Positions 1 through 5,975 of a DNA stretch of 6,533 bases are shown in pieces. How positions within the stretch are numbered: position 1 is the stretch's first letter; every line of letters begins with the position of its first letter. Below the pieces are notes generated by a model. The model was not told the origin of the DNA. It ran no database searches and worked only from the letters and a program-made list of their open reading frames with translations. Origin of the DNA: Desulfocapsa sp. (GTDB taxonomy: Bacteria > Desulfobacterota > Desulfobulbia > Desulfobulbales > Desulfocapsaceae); contig JAOZLI010000152.1 in NCBI GenBank assembly GCA_029934915.1, positions 1 to 6,533 on the forward strand, read 5' to 3'. The translations under genes and the position numbers were made by a program.

Positions 1-464
1 GAACTTGTTAATTTTGGAAGCAGCATCCAAAGAAGTTGCAGGCTGAGAAGTGCATAAAAACCAGCGAAGACATCATCCAGCATAATACCGGTTCCACCAT
101 GGATATGCTTGTCAAGCCACCCGCAGGGAAATGGCTTAAGGATGTCGAAGAAGCGGAAGAGGAAAAAACCGAGTATCCAGGCGCCAAAATGTGAAGGCGC
201 AGCCGCAAGTGTGATAAACATCCCCACAAATTCATCTATGACGATGGGGCCAGCATCGGCCAGATCCAGGATTTTTTCCGCTGATCCTGCAAGCAGGCAG
301 CCAGCGATAAAGATAATTGCCACAAGACCCATGTACGAGGGCAGGTGGAGGTTGCGCATAAAGAACCAGGGAGCAAAAGCTGCAAGAGATCCCCAGGTAC
401 CTGGGATTTTAGGGAGGTTTCCCGAGTAGAACCCCGTGGCCAGAAACATAATAATCTTGTCCAT
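1..464 (-). CDS. pgpA: Phosphatidylglycerophosphatase A, C-terminus cut by window edge
   Basis: PgpA removes the phosphate from phosphatidylglycerophosphate at the inner membrane to give phosphatidylglycerol. The 154 visible residues carry the family signatures: PGTWGS (21-26), VIDEFVGM (75-82, acidic D77/E78), FRFFDILKPFP (103-113) and GGTGIMLDDVFAG (123-135, acidic D130/D131). Hydrophobic segments lie near 27-36, 44-60, 79-105 and 134-150. Bacterial PgpA proteins are usually about 155-175 residues, so only a few C-terminal residues should be missing; the frame is still open at base 3. The ATG at 464 is preceded by AAGGA (rc of 471-475) at 6 nt, the clearest ribosome-binding site in this operon. 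Its A overlaps the last base of the larC stop codon (TAATG), which suggests translational coupling. It is the fourth gene of the leftward operon. Function is assigned with high confidence from the motifs. Confidence 0.93.
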   Translation of the reverse strand, partial: MDKIIMFLATGFYSGNLPKIPGTWGSLAAFAPWFFMRNLHLPSYMGLVAIIFIAGCLLAGSAEKILDLADAGPIVIDEFVGMFITLAAAPSHFGAWILGFFLFRFFDILKPFPCGWLDKHIHGGTGIMLDDVFAGFYALLSLQLLWMLLPKLTS

Positions 465-1645
465 TATTTTTCCTTTGATGCTGCCTGGATGACGGCGTAG
501 TATACTTGTGTCAGGGGGATCTTGTTGCTTTGGGCGATTATTTTACAGGCTTCATATTCGGGGTAAATAGCTACTCCTTCGGGGGTCTGTACCTGTTTTG
601 CTTCAACCTTTCCCCATTGCGTGTTCACCTGTACAATTTTTCTGCTCAGGGTAATTCGTTGTTCCTGTCGAAAACGCAAACCAATGGTTGTGGTTTCAGA
701 TAAAACGATCTGTTTTAATGTCAGTGCATGAGCAGGCCTGGCGATCACTTGTAAGCGGTGGCCCGGTCGCCCTTTTTTCATGAGTAAGGATGAGAGCGAA
801 ACATCAAGGGCGCCGTTGTCGAAGAGTTGTTCGCTGAGGTAGGGGAACATCTCAGTATTCCAGTCATCGAGATTGCATTCTATTATTTCAACGCTCTGGC
901 TCTCTTCTGTGTGCTGCTGTTCTCCAATAATCAGACGGAGGAGGTTTGGCTGGTCATGCTTCAGTGTACTGCTGCCTGCGCCATAGCCCACTTTTTTTAT
1001 TGTCATTGCTGGCATACGGCCAAAATCGCTAGCGAGCTGCATCGCAAGAGCGGCACCCGTTGGGGTGACGAGTTCTTTTTCCTGGTCCACTCCATATGTG
1101 GGTGCCTCTTGCAGCAATGCACAAACAGCAGGGGCTGGCAAGGGGAGATTGCCGTGATCGCAGTGAACAAAGCCGCGTCCCATTGGTAATGGTGAGCAAA
1201 TTGTTTTTGTAATACCAAGGTGGTCGAGTCCAATCAGGCTTCCTACAATGTCGACAATGGTGTCCACCGCACCCACTTCATGGAAGTGGATTTTGTCGAT
1301 ATCGGTGTTGTGTACCTTTGCTTCGGCTTCTGCCAGGCGAGTGAATGTCTTTGCGGCTTTTTCCTTAATGGCAGGCTTCAGGCTGCTGTTGTCTAGGAGT
1401 TCAAGAATGTTTCCAAGGTGTCGAAACTGCTGTTTGGACGAGGACGATACTGTGACTTTTTTACAAGCGATCCCGGAATAGCATTCCGTTTCCACCTGCA
1501 GATTGAAATCCAGCCCCTCTATTTTTCCAAGTTCTGAGAGCAGAAAATCCTTGGGGACGCCAGCGTGAAAGCAGGTGCCAAGAAGCATGTCTCCACTGAT
1601 TCCAGAAAAACAGTCGAGGTAGGCGATGGTGTCGGTGGGTGCCAT
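464..1645 (-). CDS. larC: Nickel-pincer cofactor biosynthesis protein LarC
   Basis: LarC is the CTP-dependent cyclometallase that inserts nickel into the pyridinium-dithiocarboxylate precursor made by LarB and LarE. The cofactor serves lactate racemase LarA and related enzymes. The 393-residue frame is full length for the family (formerly DUF111/TIGR00299). Visible motifs are DCFSGISGDM (11-20), HFHEVGAVDTIVD (120-132), PLPMGRGFV (152-160), ELVTPTGAAL (191-200), then the C-terminal LarC2-type domain with ECNLDDWNTE (256-265), MKKGRPGH (289-296) and ETTTIGLR (317-324). The gene is one uninterrupted frame, unlike the Lactobacillus plantarum case where larC1 and larC2 are joined by programmed frameshifting. 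It lies 8 bp after fmt and its stop overlaps the pgpA start. The only suitable start is the ATG at 1645, and no Shine-Dalgarno-like sequence precedes it, so translation may depend on ribosomes finishing fmt. No larA, larB or larE is in the window. Confidence 0.93.
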   Translation of the reverse strand: MAPTDTIAYLDCFSGISGDMLLGTCFHAGVPKDFLLSELGKIEGLDFNLQVETECYSGIACKKVTVSSSSKQQFRHLGNILELLDNSSLKPAIKEKAAKTFTRLAEAEAKVHNTDIDKIHFHEVGAVDTIVDIVGSLIGLDHLGITKTICSPLPMGRGFVHCDHGNLPLPAPAVCALLQEAPTYGVDQEKELVTPTGAALAMQLASDFGRMPAMTIKKVGYGAGSSTLKHDQPNLLRLIIGEQQHTEESQSVEIIECNLDDWNTEMFPYLSEQLFDNGALDVSLSSLLMKKGRPGHRLQVIARPAHALTLKQIVLSETTTIGLRFRQEQRITLSRKIVQVNTQWGKVEAKQVQTPEGVAIYPEYEACKIIAQSNKIPLTQVYYAVIQAASKEK

Positions 1646-1653
1646 TTCAGTTT

Positions 1654-2613
1654 TTAAGGGGAGGAGGTAAATTGCTGGTTATGATCAAATTTCTGGCCAC
1701 AGAGATAGGCTTCCACCGTCATTCGTTTTTTGCCTTCGGGTTGAATCTCACGGATAAGGAGCGTTCCTTTGCCAGTGGCTAGACGGAGACCCTCGTGGTC
1801 TGCCCGAATAATTGTTCCTGGACTTTCAGTGCCTGTGGCATTACCGACAAGGGGAGTGAAAAAGCGAAATCGTTTCCCATTTAAAAAGCTGTAAGCCGTG
1901 GGCCATGGATCCATTGCTCTGACAAAACATTGAAGTTCATGGGCGGGCAAATCCCAGTTTATGCAGCCATCTTCTTTTTTTAAGGGCGGAGCGTCGGTGG
2001 CCAGGCTGTGATCTTGTTTGATGGGTGGTAAGTTGTCCTGTCGAAGCAGATCGAGTGCTTCAAGTAATGCAGTGCCGCCTAGTATTGAAAGTTTTGTGAA
2101 CAATCCTCCTGCTGTTTCGTCTTCAGCTACAGGGATAGCGGCTGGCAGCAGCATGTCACCAGTGTCCATCCCGACATCCATTTGCATAATGGTGACTCCT
2201 GCCTCTTTATCGCCTGCCAGGACTGCCCACTGAATGGGGGCGGCACCACGATGACGGGGAAGAAGCGAACCGTGGATGTTTATACAGCCAAGGGGCGGCA
2301 AATCAAGGATAGAAGAGGGGAGAATACGACCATAGGCTGCGACGATAATCAGATCGGGTGCGTAGGATCGTAACGTGTCTGCAAACTCTTCGGTTCTTAT
2401 CTTTGTGGGTTGCAGTACCGGGATCTCGGCAGAGTCGGCCAGAACCTTAACGGGCGGAGGTATTAGTTTTTTGCTGCGTCCTTTGGGGCGATCAGGTTGT
2501 GTTACAACTGCCACGACCTGATCGGGGCCATCGATTAAGGCCTGAAGGGCGGGTACGGAAAAATCCGGTGTTCCCATAAAAATGATCCGATATGTTTTAG
2601 CTTCAGTTGTCAT
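1654..2613 (-). CDS. fmt: Methionyl-tRNA formyltransferase
   Basis: Fmt transfers a formyl group from 10-formyltetrahydrofolate to the amino group of initiator Met-tRNA in the cytoplasm. The protein is 319 residues from the chosen start, against 315 in E. coli. It has an N-terminal Rossmann-like domain opening with RIIFMGTPDF (9-18), and the catalytic segment INIHGSLLPRHRGAAPI (111-127). N112, H114 and D150 (in MDVGMDTGDML) match the E. coli catalytic triad N106/H108/D144. The C-terminal tRNA-binding domain begins near residue 210 and includes FVRAMDPWPTAY. The frame stays open upstream to an ATG at 2688, but those extra 25 residues lie inside def and are not family-like. The ATG at 2613 puts the first strand where E. 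coli has it. The start overlaps the end of def by 11 bp, and only a weak purine stretch (AAAGAA) precedes it. Confidence 0.96.
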   Translation of the reverse strand: MTTEAKTYRIIFMGTPDFSVPALQALIDGPDQVVAVVTQPDRPKGRSKKLIPPPVKVLADSAEIPVLQPTKIRTEEFADTLRSYAPDLIIVAAYGRILPSSILDLPPLGCINIHGSLLPRHRGAAPIQWAVLAGDKEAGVTIMQMDVGMDTGDMLLPAAIPVAEDETAGGLFTKLSILGGTALLEALDLLRQDNLPPIKQDHSLATDAPPLKKEDGCINWDLPAHELQCFVRAMDPWPTAYSFLNGKRFRFFTPLVGNATGTESPGTIIRADHEGLRLATGKGTLLIREIQPEGKKRMTVEAYLCGQKFDHNQQFTSSP

Positions 2614-3151
2614 GGCGTTCTTTGGTTTTAGGAGGTGATTGTTTTCGCTTGTTAAGCTGTTTTTTGATTTTTTTCTTATAGAGTGCACGTTTTAAGGTGG
2701 AAAGATAATCAATAAAAAGGATACCATGCAGATGGTCAATTTCATGTTGCAGGACAACGGCGAAACGATCTTCCACTGTCATTTCCTGTTCGGTTCCGTT
2801 CACATCCTGATAAGAGACTGTGACTTTTTTACTCCGTTTTACCGAAGCGGTGAGGTCGAGTACAGAGAGACAGCCTTCTTCGTCCACCTGCTTTCCTTCT
2901 TTTGCAGTAATCTCCGGGTTGATCATTACCATGGCCTTTTTTTCTTCGTCATCTTCCCCGGAAATATCCACGACAATCAAGGCGATGGATTGACCGATTT
3001 GGGGTGCGGCCAGGCCAACGCCCGGAGCTTCGTACATGGTTTCGGTCATGTCGATGATCAGAGTGTCCAGGGTGCCGTCAAAGGTGGTAACTTTTTCTGT
3101 GTCTTGTCGCAGGGCCGGGTCTGGGAATGTCAGGATAGGAAGCAGGCTCAT
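2603..3151 (-). CDS. def: Peptide deformylase
   Basis: Def is the metal-dependent hydrolase that removes the N-formyl group from nascent proteins at the ribosome exit. All three family motifs are present in 182 residues: GVGLAAPQ (44-51, with Q51), EGCLS (92-96, metal ligand C94) and HEIDH (136-140, metal ligands H136 and H140, catalytic E137). These match E. coli Q50, C90, H132, E133 and H136. The C-terminus (about 154-180) is a lysine/arginine-rich tail, in line with the C-terminal extension that docks E. coli Def on the ribosome. It is the first gene of the leftward operon and overlaps fmt by 11 bp, the classic def-fmt pairing. The ATG at 3151 gives the standard N-terminus (MSLLPILTFPDPAL); its ribosome-binding site is weak (GAAAGA). 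A candidate promoter lies about 55 bp upstream. Confidence 0.97.
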   Translation of the reverse strand: MSLLPILTFPDPALRQDTEKVTTFDGTLDTLIIDMTETMYEAPGVGLAAPQIGQSIALIVVDISGEDDEEKKAMVMINPEITAKEGKQVDEEGCLSVLDLTASVKRSKKVTVSYQDVNGTEQEMTVEDRFAVVLQHEIDHLHGILFIDYLSTLKRALYKKKIKKQLNKRKQSPPKTKERHDN

Positions 3152-3204
3152 GAGTTTGTCTTTCAGTGTTTAAAGTAATAGAGGTTGTTTTGAAAAGATT
3201 TGAA

Positions 3205-3213
3205 AATATAGCA
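3205..3213 (-). promoter_or_regulatory. Candidate extended -10 promoter of the def-fmt-larC-pgpA operon
   Basis: Read on the minus strand this is TGC followed by TATATT, an extended -10 (TGn-TATAAT-like) element. No good -35 hexamer sits at 17 bp; the nearest TTG-containing hexamer (TTGATG) is 20 bp upstream, which is too far. Extended -10 promoters often tolerate a poor -35. The predicted start site is near 3198, giving a leader of roughly 47 nt before the def ATG. Called by eye only. Confidence 0.38.
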
Positions 3214-3307
3214 CAGGCCCAATCTTTCCGCATCAAAGTTGTGTTTCATACCAATATGCGCTAATGTCTCTAAAGTCAAATAAGCCTCTAACAAATATGG
3301 TGCACTG

Positions 3308-3319
3308 GTAAACGTTTAC
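3308..3319. promoter_or_regulatory. Perfect 12-bp palindrome in the divergent intergenic region, possible operator
   Basis: GTAAACGTTTAC is its own reverse complement over all 12 bases. It has the central CG and AACGTT core typical of LacI/GalR-family operators (compare the PurR consensus with AAACGTTT). It lies 11 bp upstream of the candidate plsY -35 hexamer and about 110 bp upstream of the candidate def start site. No LacI-family gene is in the window, so the regulator is unknown. The palindrome is observed directly; its role is inferred. Confidence 0.4.
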
Positions 3320-3329
3320 AGGTCAGAGT

Positions 3330-3358
3330 TTGTTCTGGATCAGTGTTGGAAATATATA
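3330..3358 (+). promoter_or_regulatory. Candidate plsY promoter, TTGTTC-17-TATATA
   Basis: TTGTTC (3330-3335) and TATATA (3353-3358) are separated by 17 bp. The -10 lies in an alternating AT run, so the register could shift by 2-4 bp (TATAAA at 3357-3362 also fits). Transcription would start at about 3364-3368, on or next to the plsY ATG at 3365. This would leave essentially no leader, which fits the absence of a well-placed Shine-Dalgarno sequence. Confidence 0.42.
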
Positions 3359-3364
3359 TAAAAT

Positions 3365-3976
3365 ATGACAATTACACTACTTATCGCATTACTTCTCAGT
3401 TATCTCATAGGTGCTATTCCTTTTGGTTTTCTCTTTAGTCGGGCTGTTGGAAAAGATGTTCGCGAGGAAGGAAGCGGCAATATTGGGGCTACGAATGTAA
3501 ACAGGGTTCTTGGTAAAAAACTAGGTATCCTGACTCTTCTATGTGATGTGGGCAAAGGTTTTTTGCCGGTCTATTTTGCCTCCCGCCTGTTGCCGCAGTC
3601 TGTAAATGCTGAGTCCCTTGTGGCCCTATGTGGCCTGGCTACTGTGCTTGGTCATATGTTCCCGGTGTATCTGAGGCTTAAAGGTGGCAAGGGTGTGGCC
3701 ACTGCTCTTGGTGTGTTCCTGTTCTTCTCCCCTGTAACCATACTCTTTGCGTTGTTTCTGTTTGTGGCGGTGGTCTATGTTAGTGGCTTTGTCTCGGCCG
3801 GTTCTCTTGTCGCGGCAGCGTTCATTCCTTTCTGTCTTTTGCTGCTTGGCAGTGATAGCGTGACACTGTTGGTGGCTGCTGCCATTACAATTCTTGTCTG
3901 GGTAAAGCATAGTGCTAATATTGGCCGGCTCAGACATGGAACAGAAAAGAGCTGGAAGAAAAAGGAGTCGTTATGA
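3365..3976 (+). CDS. plsY: Glycerol-3-phosphate acyltransferase PlsY
   Basis: PlsY is the inner-membrane enzyme that acylates the sn-1 position of glycerol-3-phosphate using acyl-phosphate from PlsX, the first step of phospholipid synthesis. The 203 residues match the usual length (205 in E. coli). The three cytoplasmic-face motifs are intact: GSGNIGATNVNR (36-47), KGGKGVAT (106-113) and HSANIGRLRHGTEKSW (182-197). Hydrophobic segments near 3-25, 54-74, 84-104, 112-138, 141-162 and 166-181 fit the multi-pass fold. The ATG start gives the normal short N-terminal segment before the first helix. The only purine stretch upstream (TTGGA, 3346-3350) is about 14 nt away, too far for a good ribosome-binding site. 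The stop overlaps the next gene by 4 bp (ATGA). It is divergent from the def operon. No plsX is in the window. Confidence 0.96.
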   Translation: MTITLLIALLLSYLIGAIPFGFLFSRAVGKDVREEGSGNIGATNVNRVLGKKLGILTLLCDVGKGFLPVYFASRLLPQSVNAESLVALCGLATVLGHMFPVYLRLKGGKGVATALGVFLFFSPVTILFALFLFVAVVYVSGFVSAGSLVAAAFIPFCLLLLGSDSVTLLVAAAITILVWVKHSANIGRLRHGTEKSWKKKESL

Positions 3977-4284
3977 CAAAATCTGAATGGAAAGAAGTTG
4001 TTGCAGCGAAAGAACTCATGGGACTTGGAGACAGTGCAACCCTAGGTGAAATGAAGCGCAGTTATCGTCAAAAGTGTAAAGAGTATCATCCGGATCTGGT
4101 GGGAGATGATAAGGCTAAAGGCGATATGATGCGGAAGTTAACCCGGGCTTATGATGTGTTGATGAGCCATTATAATCAGTTTAAAATTCCCCTTGTCCCC
4201 CGGGATGGTGAGGCCATTGAAGCGGAAGACTGGTGGATGGATCGTTTTGGCCGTGATCCCCTTTGGGGGAAGAATAGCGTTTGA
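3973..4284 (+). CDS. Small J-domain (DnaJ-like) protein
   Basis: This 103-residue protein is essentially a lone J-domain (class III type). J-domains stimulate ATP hydrolysis by a partner Hsp70/DnaK. Helix II carries basic residues (MKRSYRQKCKEY, 27-38), followed by the invariant HPD at 39-41. Helix III contains MMRKLTRAYDVLMSHY (52-67). There are no Gly/Phe-rich, zinc-finger or substrate-binding DnaJ domains, so it is not DnaJ itself. The tail (about 71-103) is acidic and tryptophan-rich (EDWWMDRFGRDPLWG, 85-99) and may bind a specific client or partner; this is unproven. The start ATG overlaps the plsY stop (ATGA) and AAGGAG (about 3962-3967) gives a strong ribosome-binding site, so it is co-translated with plsY. 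The client is unknown; the pairing only hints at a membrane or lipid link. Confidence 0.88.
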   Translation: MTKSEWKEVVAAKELMGLGDSATLGEMKRSYRQKCKEYHPDLVGDDKAKGDMMRKLTRAYDVLMSHYNQFKIPLVPRDGEAIEAEDWWMDRFGRDPLWGKNSV

Positions 4285-4290
4285 TGTAAA

Positions 4291-4307
4291 GAGTACCTGC
4301 CGTGCTC
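4291..4307 (+). terminator. Weak hairpin after the plsY-J-domain operon, possible terminator
   Basis: GAGTAC (4291-4296) pairs with GTGCTC (4302-4307) with one G-U wobble around a 5-nt loop, starting 6 nt after the stop codon. What follows (ATTGTAATTT) is only moderately T-rich, so it is a poor intrinsic terminator. The position right after the operon is the main support. Confidence 0.25.
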
Positions 4308-4331
4308 ATTGTAATTTGGTAGAGTTAAAGG

Positions 4332-4369
4332 TTGCTAGTCTTGGTATTTCTCTATAAAATAAGTATGTT
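4332..4369 (+). promoter_or_regulatory. Possible promoter(s) of the PAS-LuxR gene
   Basis: Two overlapping sigma70-like pairs are visible. One is TTGCTA (4332-4337) with TATAAA (4353-4358) at 15 bp. The other is TTGGTA (4342-4347) with TATGTT (4364-4369) at 16 bp. Both are imperfect. Either would give a leader of more than 220 nt before the ATG at 4609. Nothing better is visible closer to the gene. Confidence 0.28.
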
Positions 4370-4377
4370 AGCGCCGT

Positions 4378-4399
4378 CATGCTGCTTTTTTGCCGCATG
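4378..4399. repeat. Imperfect inverted repeat with T6 loop
   Basis: CATGCTGC (4378-4385) pairs with GCCGCATG (4392-4399) at seven of eight positions, with a loop of six T. No T-tract follows on the plus strand and no compensating run lies on the other side, so it is not a standard terminator. It would sit near the 5' end of a transcript from the candidate promoters just upstream. Role unknown. Confidence 0.35.
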
Positions 4400-4596
4400 C
4401 GTGGTTACTATTCCATTGGCAATCTTTCCAATTTAAGTAAAACCACAAGTAGAGACTGTTTCTGCTAACTCTTACCAATTTTCAGCTCAGAATCACATCT
4501 TGATTTGATCATCAGAACAGTGGTGCAATTTCACCTACGCAGAACAAGCAATAAATTCTTTCACGTTACTCGTGCTACGGTGAATTATATGCAGTT

Positions 4597-4603
4597 GGAG
4601 GAG
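4597..4603 (+). promoter_or_regulatory. Ribosome-binding site that fixes the PAS-LuxR start
   Basis: GGAGGAG lies 5 nt before the ATG at 4609. The frame is also open from a GTG at 4603, but that GTG overlaps the end of this purine-rich site, so the ATG at 4609 is the more likely start. Confidence 0.8.
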
Positions 4604-4608
4604 TGCTA

Positions 4609-5934
4609 ATGCCATCAAAATTAACATACCAAGAGCTTGAAAAACGAGTGCAAACACTTGAGAAGGAGTTGGCCGGTTCTCATACCCGAAACGATTCAGA
4701 AAAATTAAGTGGCCAATACCTGGAAGCGATCCTTAATAATACAAACATGCCTATTTACCTGAAAGATGCTGAGTATAAATATATCTTTATGAATCGCCAG
4801 ATGGCAAACCTTGCGCACGTACACCAGAATCAAGTACTGGGGATGGATGATTTCGCCATCTTCACTGAACCGGTAGCACAGCTTTTTCGTTCCCAGGATG
4901 AGGAGGTCGTTAAGAGACGGACTTTAGTCGAATTCGAGGAAACTATTCACTTGCCTGACGGAGTGCAGACTTTTATGACGTCGAAATTCCCATTGTTTAA
5001 TAATGAAGGGAAGGTGTCTGCAGTCGGTGGTGTTTGTACAAATATTACTGCCCGCATAAAAGCGGAAGCTGAGTTAAAAGAAGCTGAAGAAAAATACCGG
5101 AGTATCTTTGAACATTCACCATTGGGAATTTTGCATATAGATAATGAAGGTATTATTACAGCAAGTAATGAAAAATTAGCAAAAATTCTTGGTTCCAGTG
5201 TAGAAAAACTTGTGGGCTTTGATTTGTTGCGATCTGCAAAAGATGAAAAAGTAAGAGCTGCGACTATCTCAGTACTTTCTGGGGAAAAAGCTTATTACGA
5301 AGGGAATTACCTGTCTGTCACGGGTAAAGGAAGAGCACACCTGAGTGGCTTTTTCTCTCCAGTTTCATCCAGTGATGGGGCAATAGTTGCCGCTATTGGC
5401 ATTATTGAAGACATAACAAAACGAAAAAATGCGGAAGAAGCACTGCAGCAAGCCCATAACGAATTAGAACAGCGAGTGGTTGATCGAACTGCTCAGCTTG
5501 ATCTAAAAACAAAGAGACTGATGGAGACAAACGTTGCTCTCAACATTTTATTGGAAAAGCGAGAGGAGGATAAAAAAATACTTGAAGAAGAAGTAATGTT
5601 TAATGTCGAAAAATTCATCGACCCGTACCTTGGAAAATTAAAGGAGAGATGTAACGAAAATTGTCAAAAAGATTTTGTGAAAATCATACAATCGAATCTT
5701 GATGAAATCACCTCTTCCTTTGCACGTACTCATACGAATTATCTTTCAAATCTTACCCCCGCTCAGCTTCAAATAGCCAACTTAATCAAACAGGGTAGGA
5801 CGACAAAGGAGATTGCATCCCTCTTAAACCTATCCCCCTCAACTATTGCCTGCCATCGACAGGAGATTAGAAAAAAACTCGATTTAACCAACAAAAAAAT
5901 AAATCTTCAAGCGGCTCTAACAAATAATGCATAA
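4609..5934 (+). CDS. PAS-PAS-LuxR transcriptional regulator
   Basis: This is a predicted cytoplasmic sensor and DNA-binding protein of 441 residues. In order it has a short N-terminal coiled coil (about 5-23), PAS 1 (about 35-150, ending CTNITARIKAE), PAS 2 (about 160-272, ending IEDITKRKNAEE), a long charged coiled coil (about 273-335), a linker with two cysteines (C348, C352) and a LuxR-type helix-turn-helix (about 379-441). The HTH contains LTPAQLQIANLIKQGRTTKEIA and a recognition segment SPSTIACHRQEIRKKL (409-424). No receiver domain, kinase domain, transmembrane helix or signal peptide is seen, so input probably comes through a ligand, redox state or partner sensed by the PAS domains. 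The ligand cannot be predicted. The next gene on the same strand has its own promoter and is a plausible but unproven target. Confidence 0.88.
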   Translation: MPSKLTYQELEKRVQTLEKELAGSHTRNDSEKLSGQYLEAILNNTNMPIYLKDAEYKYIFMNRQMANLAHVHQNQVLGMDDFAIFTEPVAQLFRSQDEEVVKRRTLVEFEETIHLPDGVQTFMTSKFPLFNNEGKVSAVGGVCTNITARIKAEAELKEAEEKYRSIFEHSPLGILHIDNEGIITASNEKLAKILGSSVEKLVGFDLLRSAKDEKVRAATISVLSGEKAYYEGNYLSVTGKGRAHLSGFFSPVSSSDGAIVAAIGIIEDITKRKNAEEALQQAHNELEQRVVDRTAQLDLKTKRLMETNVALNILLEKREEDKKILEEEVMFNVEKFIDPYLGKLKERCNENCQKDFVKIIQSNLDEITSSFARTHTNYLSNLTPAQLQIANLIKQGRTTKEIASLLNLSPSTIACHRQEIRKKLDLTNKKINLQAALTNNA

Positions 5935-5935
5935 C

Positions 5936-5952
5936 AACTAGATACTCTAGTT
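5936..5952. repeat. Inverted repeat AACTAG-N5-CTAGTT after the regulator gene
   Basis: AACTAG (5936-5941) and CTAGTT (5947-5952) are perfect inverted 6-bp arms around ATACT, beginning 2 nt after the regulator's stop codon. Past one mismatch, two further A-T pairs extend it. The stem is AT-rich and is followed by TTATTGTCTAGGCATTTTT, so it could be a weak terminator. Its 17-bp dyad, centred about 68 bp before the predicted start site of the next gene, would also suit an activator site for a dimeric LuxR-type protein. The sequence does not decide between these. Confidence 0.4.
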
Positions 5953-5975
5953 ATTGTCTAGGCATTTTTCACCTA

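Larger units (their letters stand above)
4285..4608. other. 324-bp AT-rich intergenic stretch between the J-domain gene and the PAS-LuxR gene
   Basis: No convincing protein or RNA gene is visible. The region holds a weak hairpin just after the J-domain gene, two overlapping poor promoter candidates (4332-4369), an imperfect hairpin with a T6 loop (4378-4399), the decamer CATTGGCAAT (4414-4423), and the ribosome-binding site of the next gene (4597-4603). TTCAC at 4560-4564 can pair with GTGAA at 4580-4584, just upstream of that site. A 23-codon hydrophobic frame (4365-4436) has no ribosome-binding site and is not called. The length leaves room for a long 5' leader or several regulator sites. 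Confidence 0.7.

Noticed and set aside
770..781. Run of six A in larC (codons for MKKG) as a possible programmed frameshift site, given that larC is frameshifted in Lactobacillus
   Set aside because: The reading frame continues unbroken through the full LarC2 domain, and the run simply encodes the MKKGRPGH segment, so no shift is needed.
827..1189. 120-codon open frame on the plus strand opposite larC
   Set aside because: Cysteine- and aromatic-rich translation typical of an antisense shadow, with no ribosome-binding site.
2631..2640. On the minus strand the end of def contains ATCACCTCCT, like the 3' end of 16S rRNA
   Set aside because: It is explained by the codons for Ser-Pro-Pro near the end of Def. 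No other rRNA sequence surrounds it, so it is coincidence.
2614..2688. Upstream start for fmt at 2688, adding 25 residues
   Set aside because: The extra residues lie within def, are not family-like, and E. coli Fmt aligns from the ATG at 2613.
2726..3178. 150-codon open frame on the plus strand opposite def
   Set aside because: It is antisense to a clear peptide deformylase gene with all motifs, and its translation resembles no family.
3626..3937. 103-codon open frame on the minus strand opposite plsY
   Set aside because: Antisense to the membrane-spanning PlsY frame; its charged, low-complexity translation is what such a shadow gives.
4415..4431. TTGGCAATCTTTCCA as a sigma54 (-24/-12) promoter
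   Set aside because: The -24-like TGGCA is present but the required TTGC-type -12 element is missing at the right spacing.
4365..4436. 23-codon hydrophobic, cysteine-containing frame upstream of the PAS-LuxR gene
   Set aside because: It starts with ATG and could encode a tiny membrane peptide, but has no ribosome-binding site and overlaps a hairpin; too little evidence to call.
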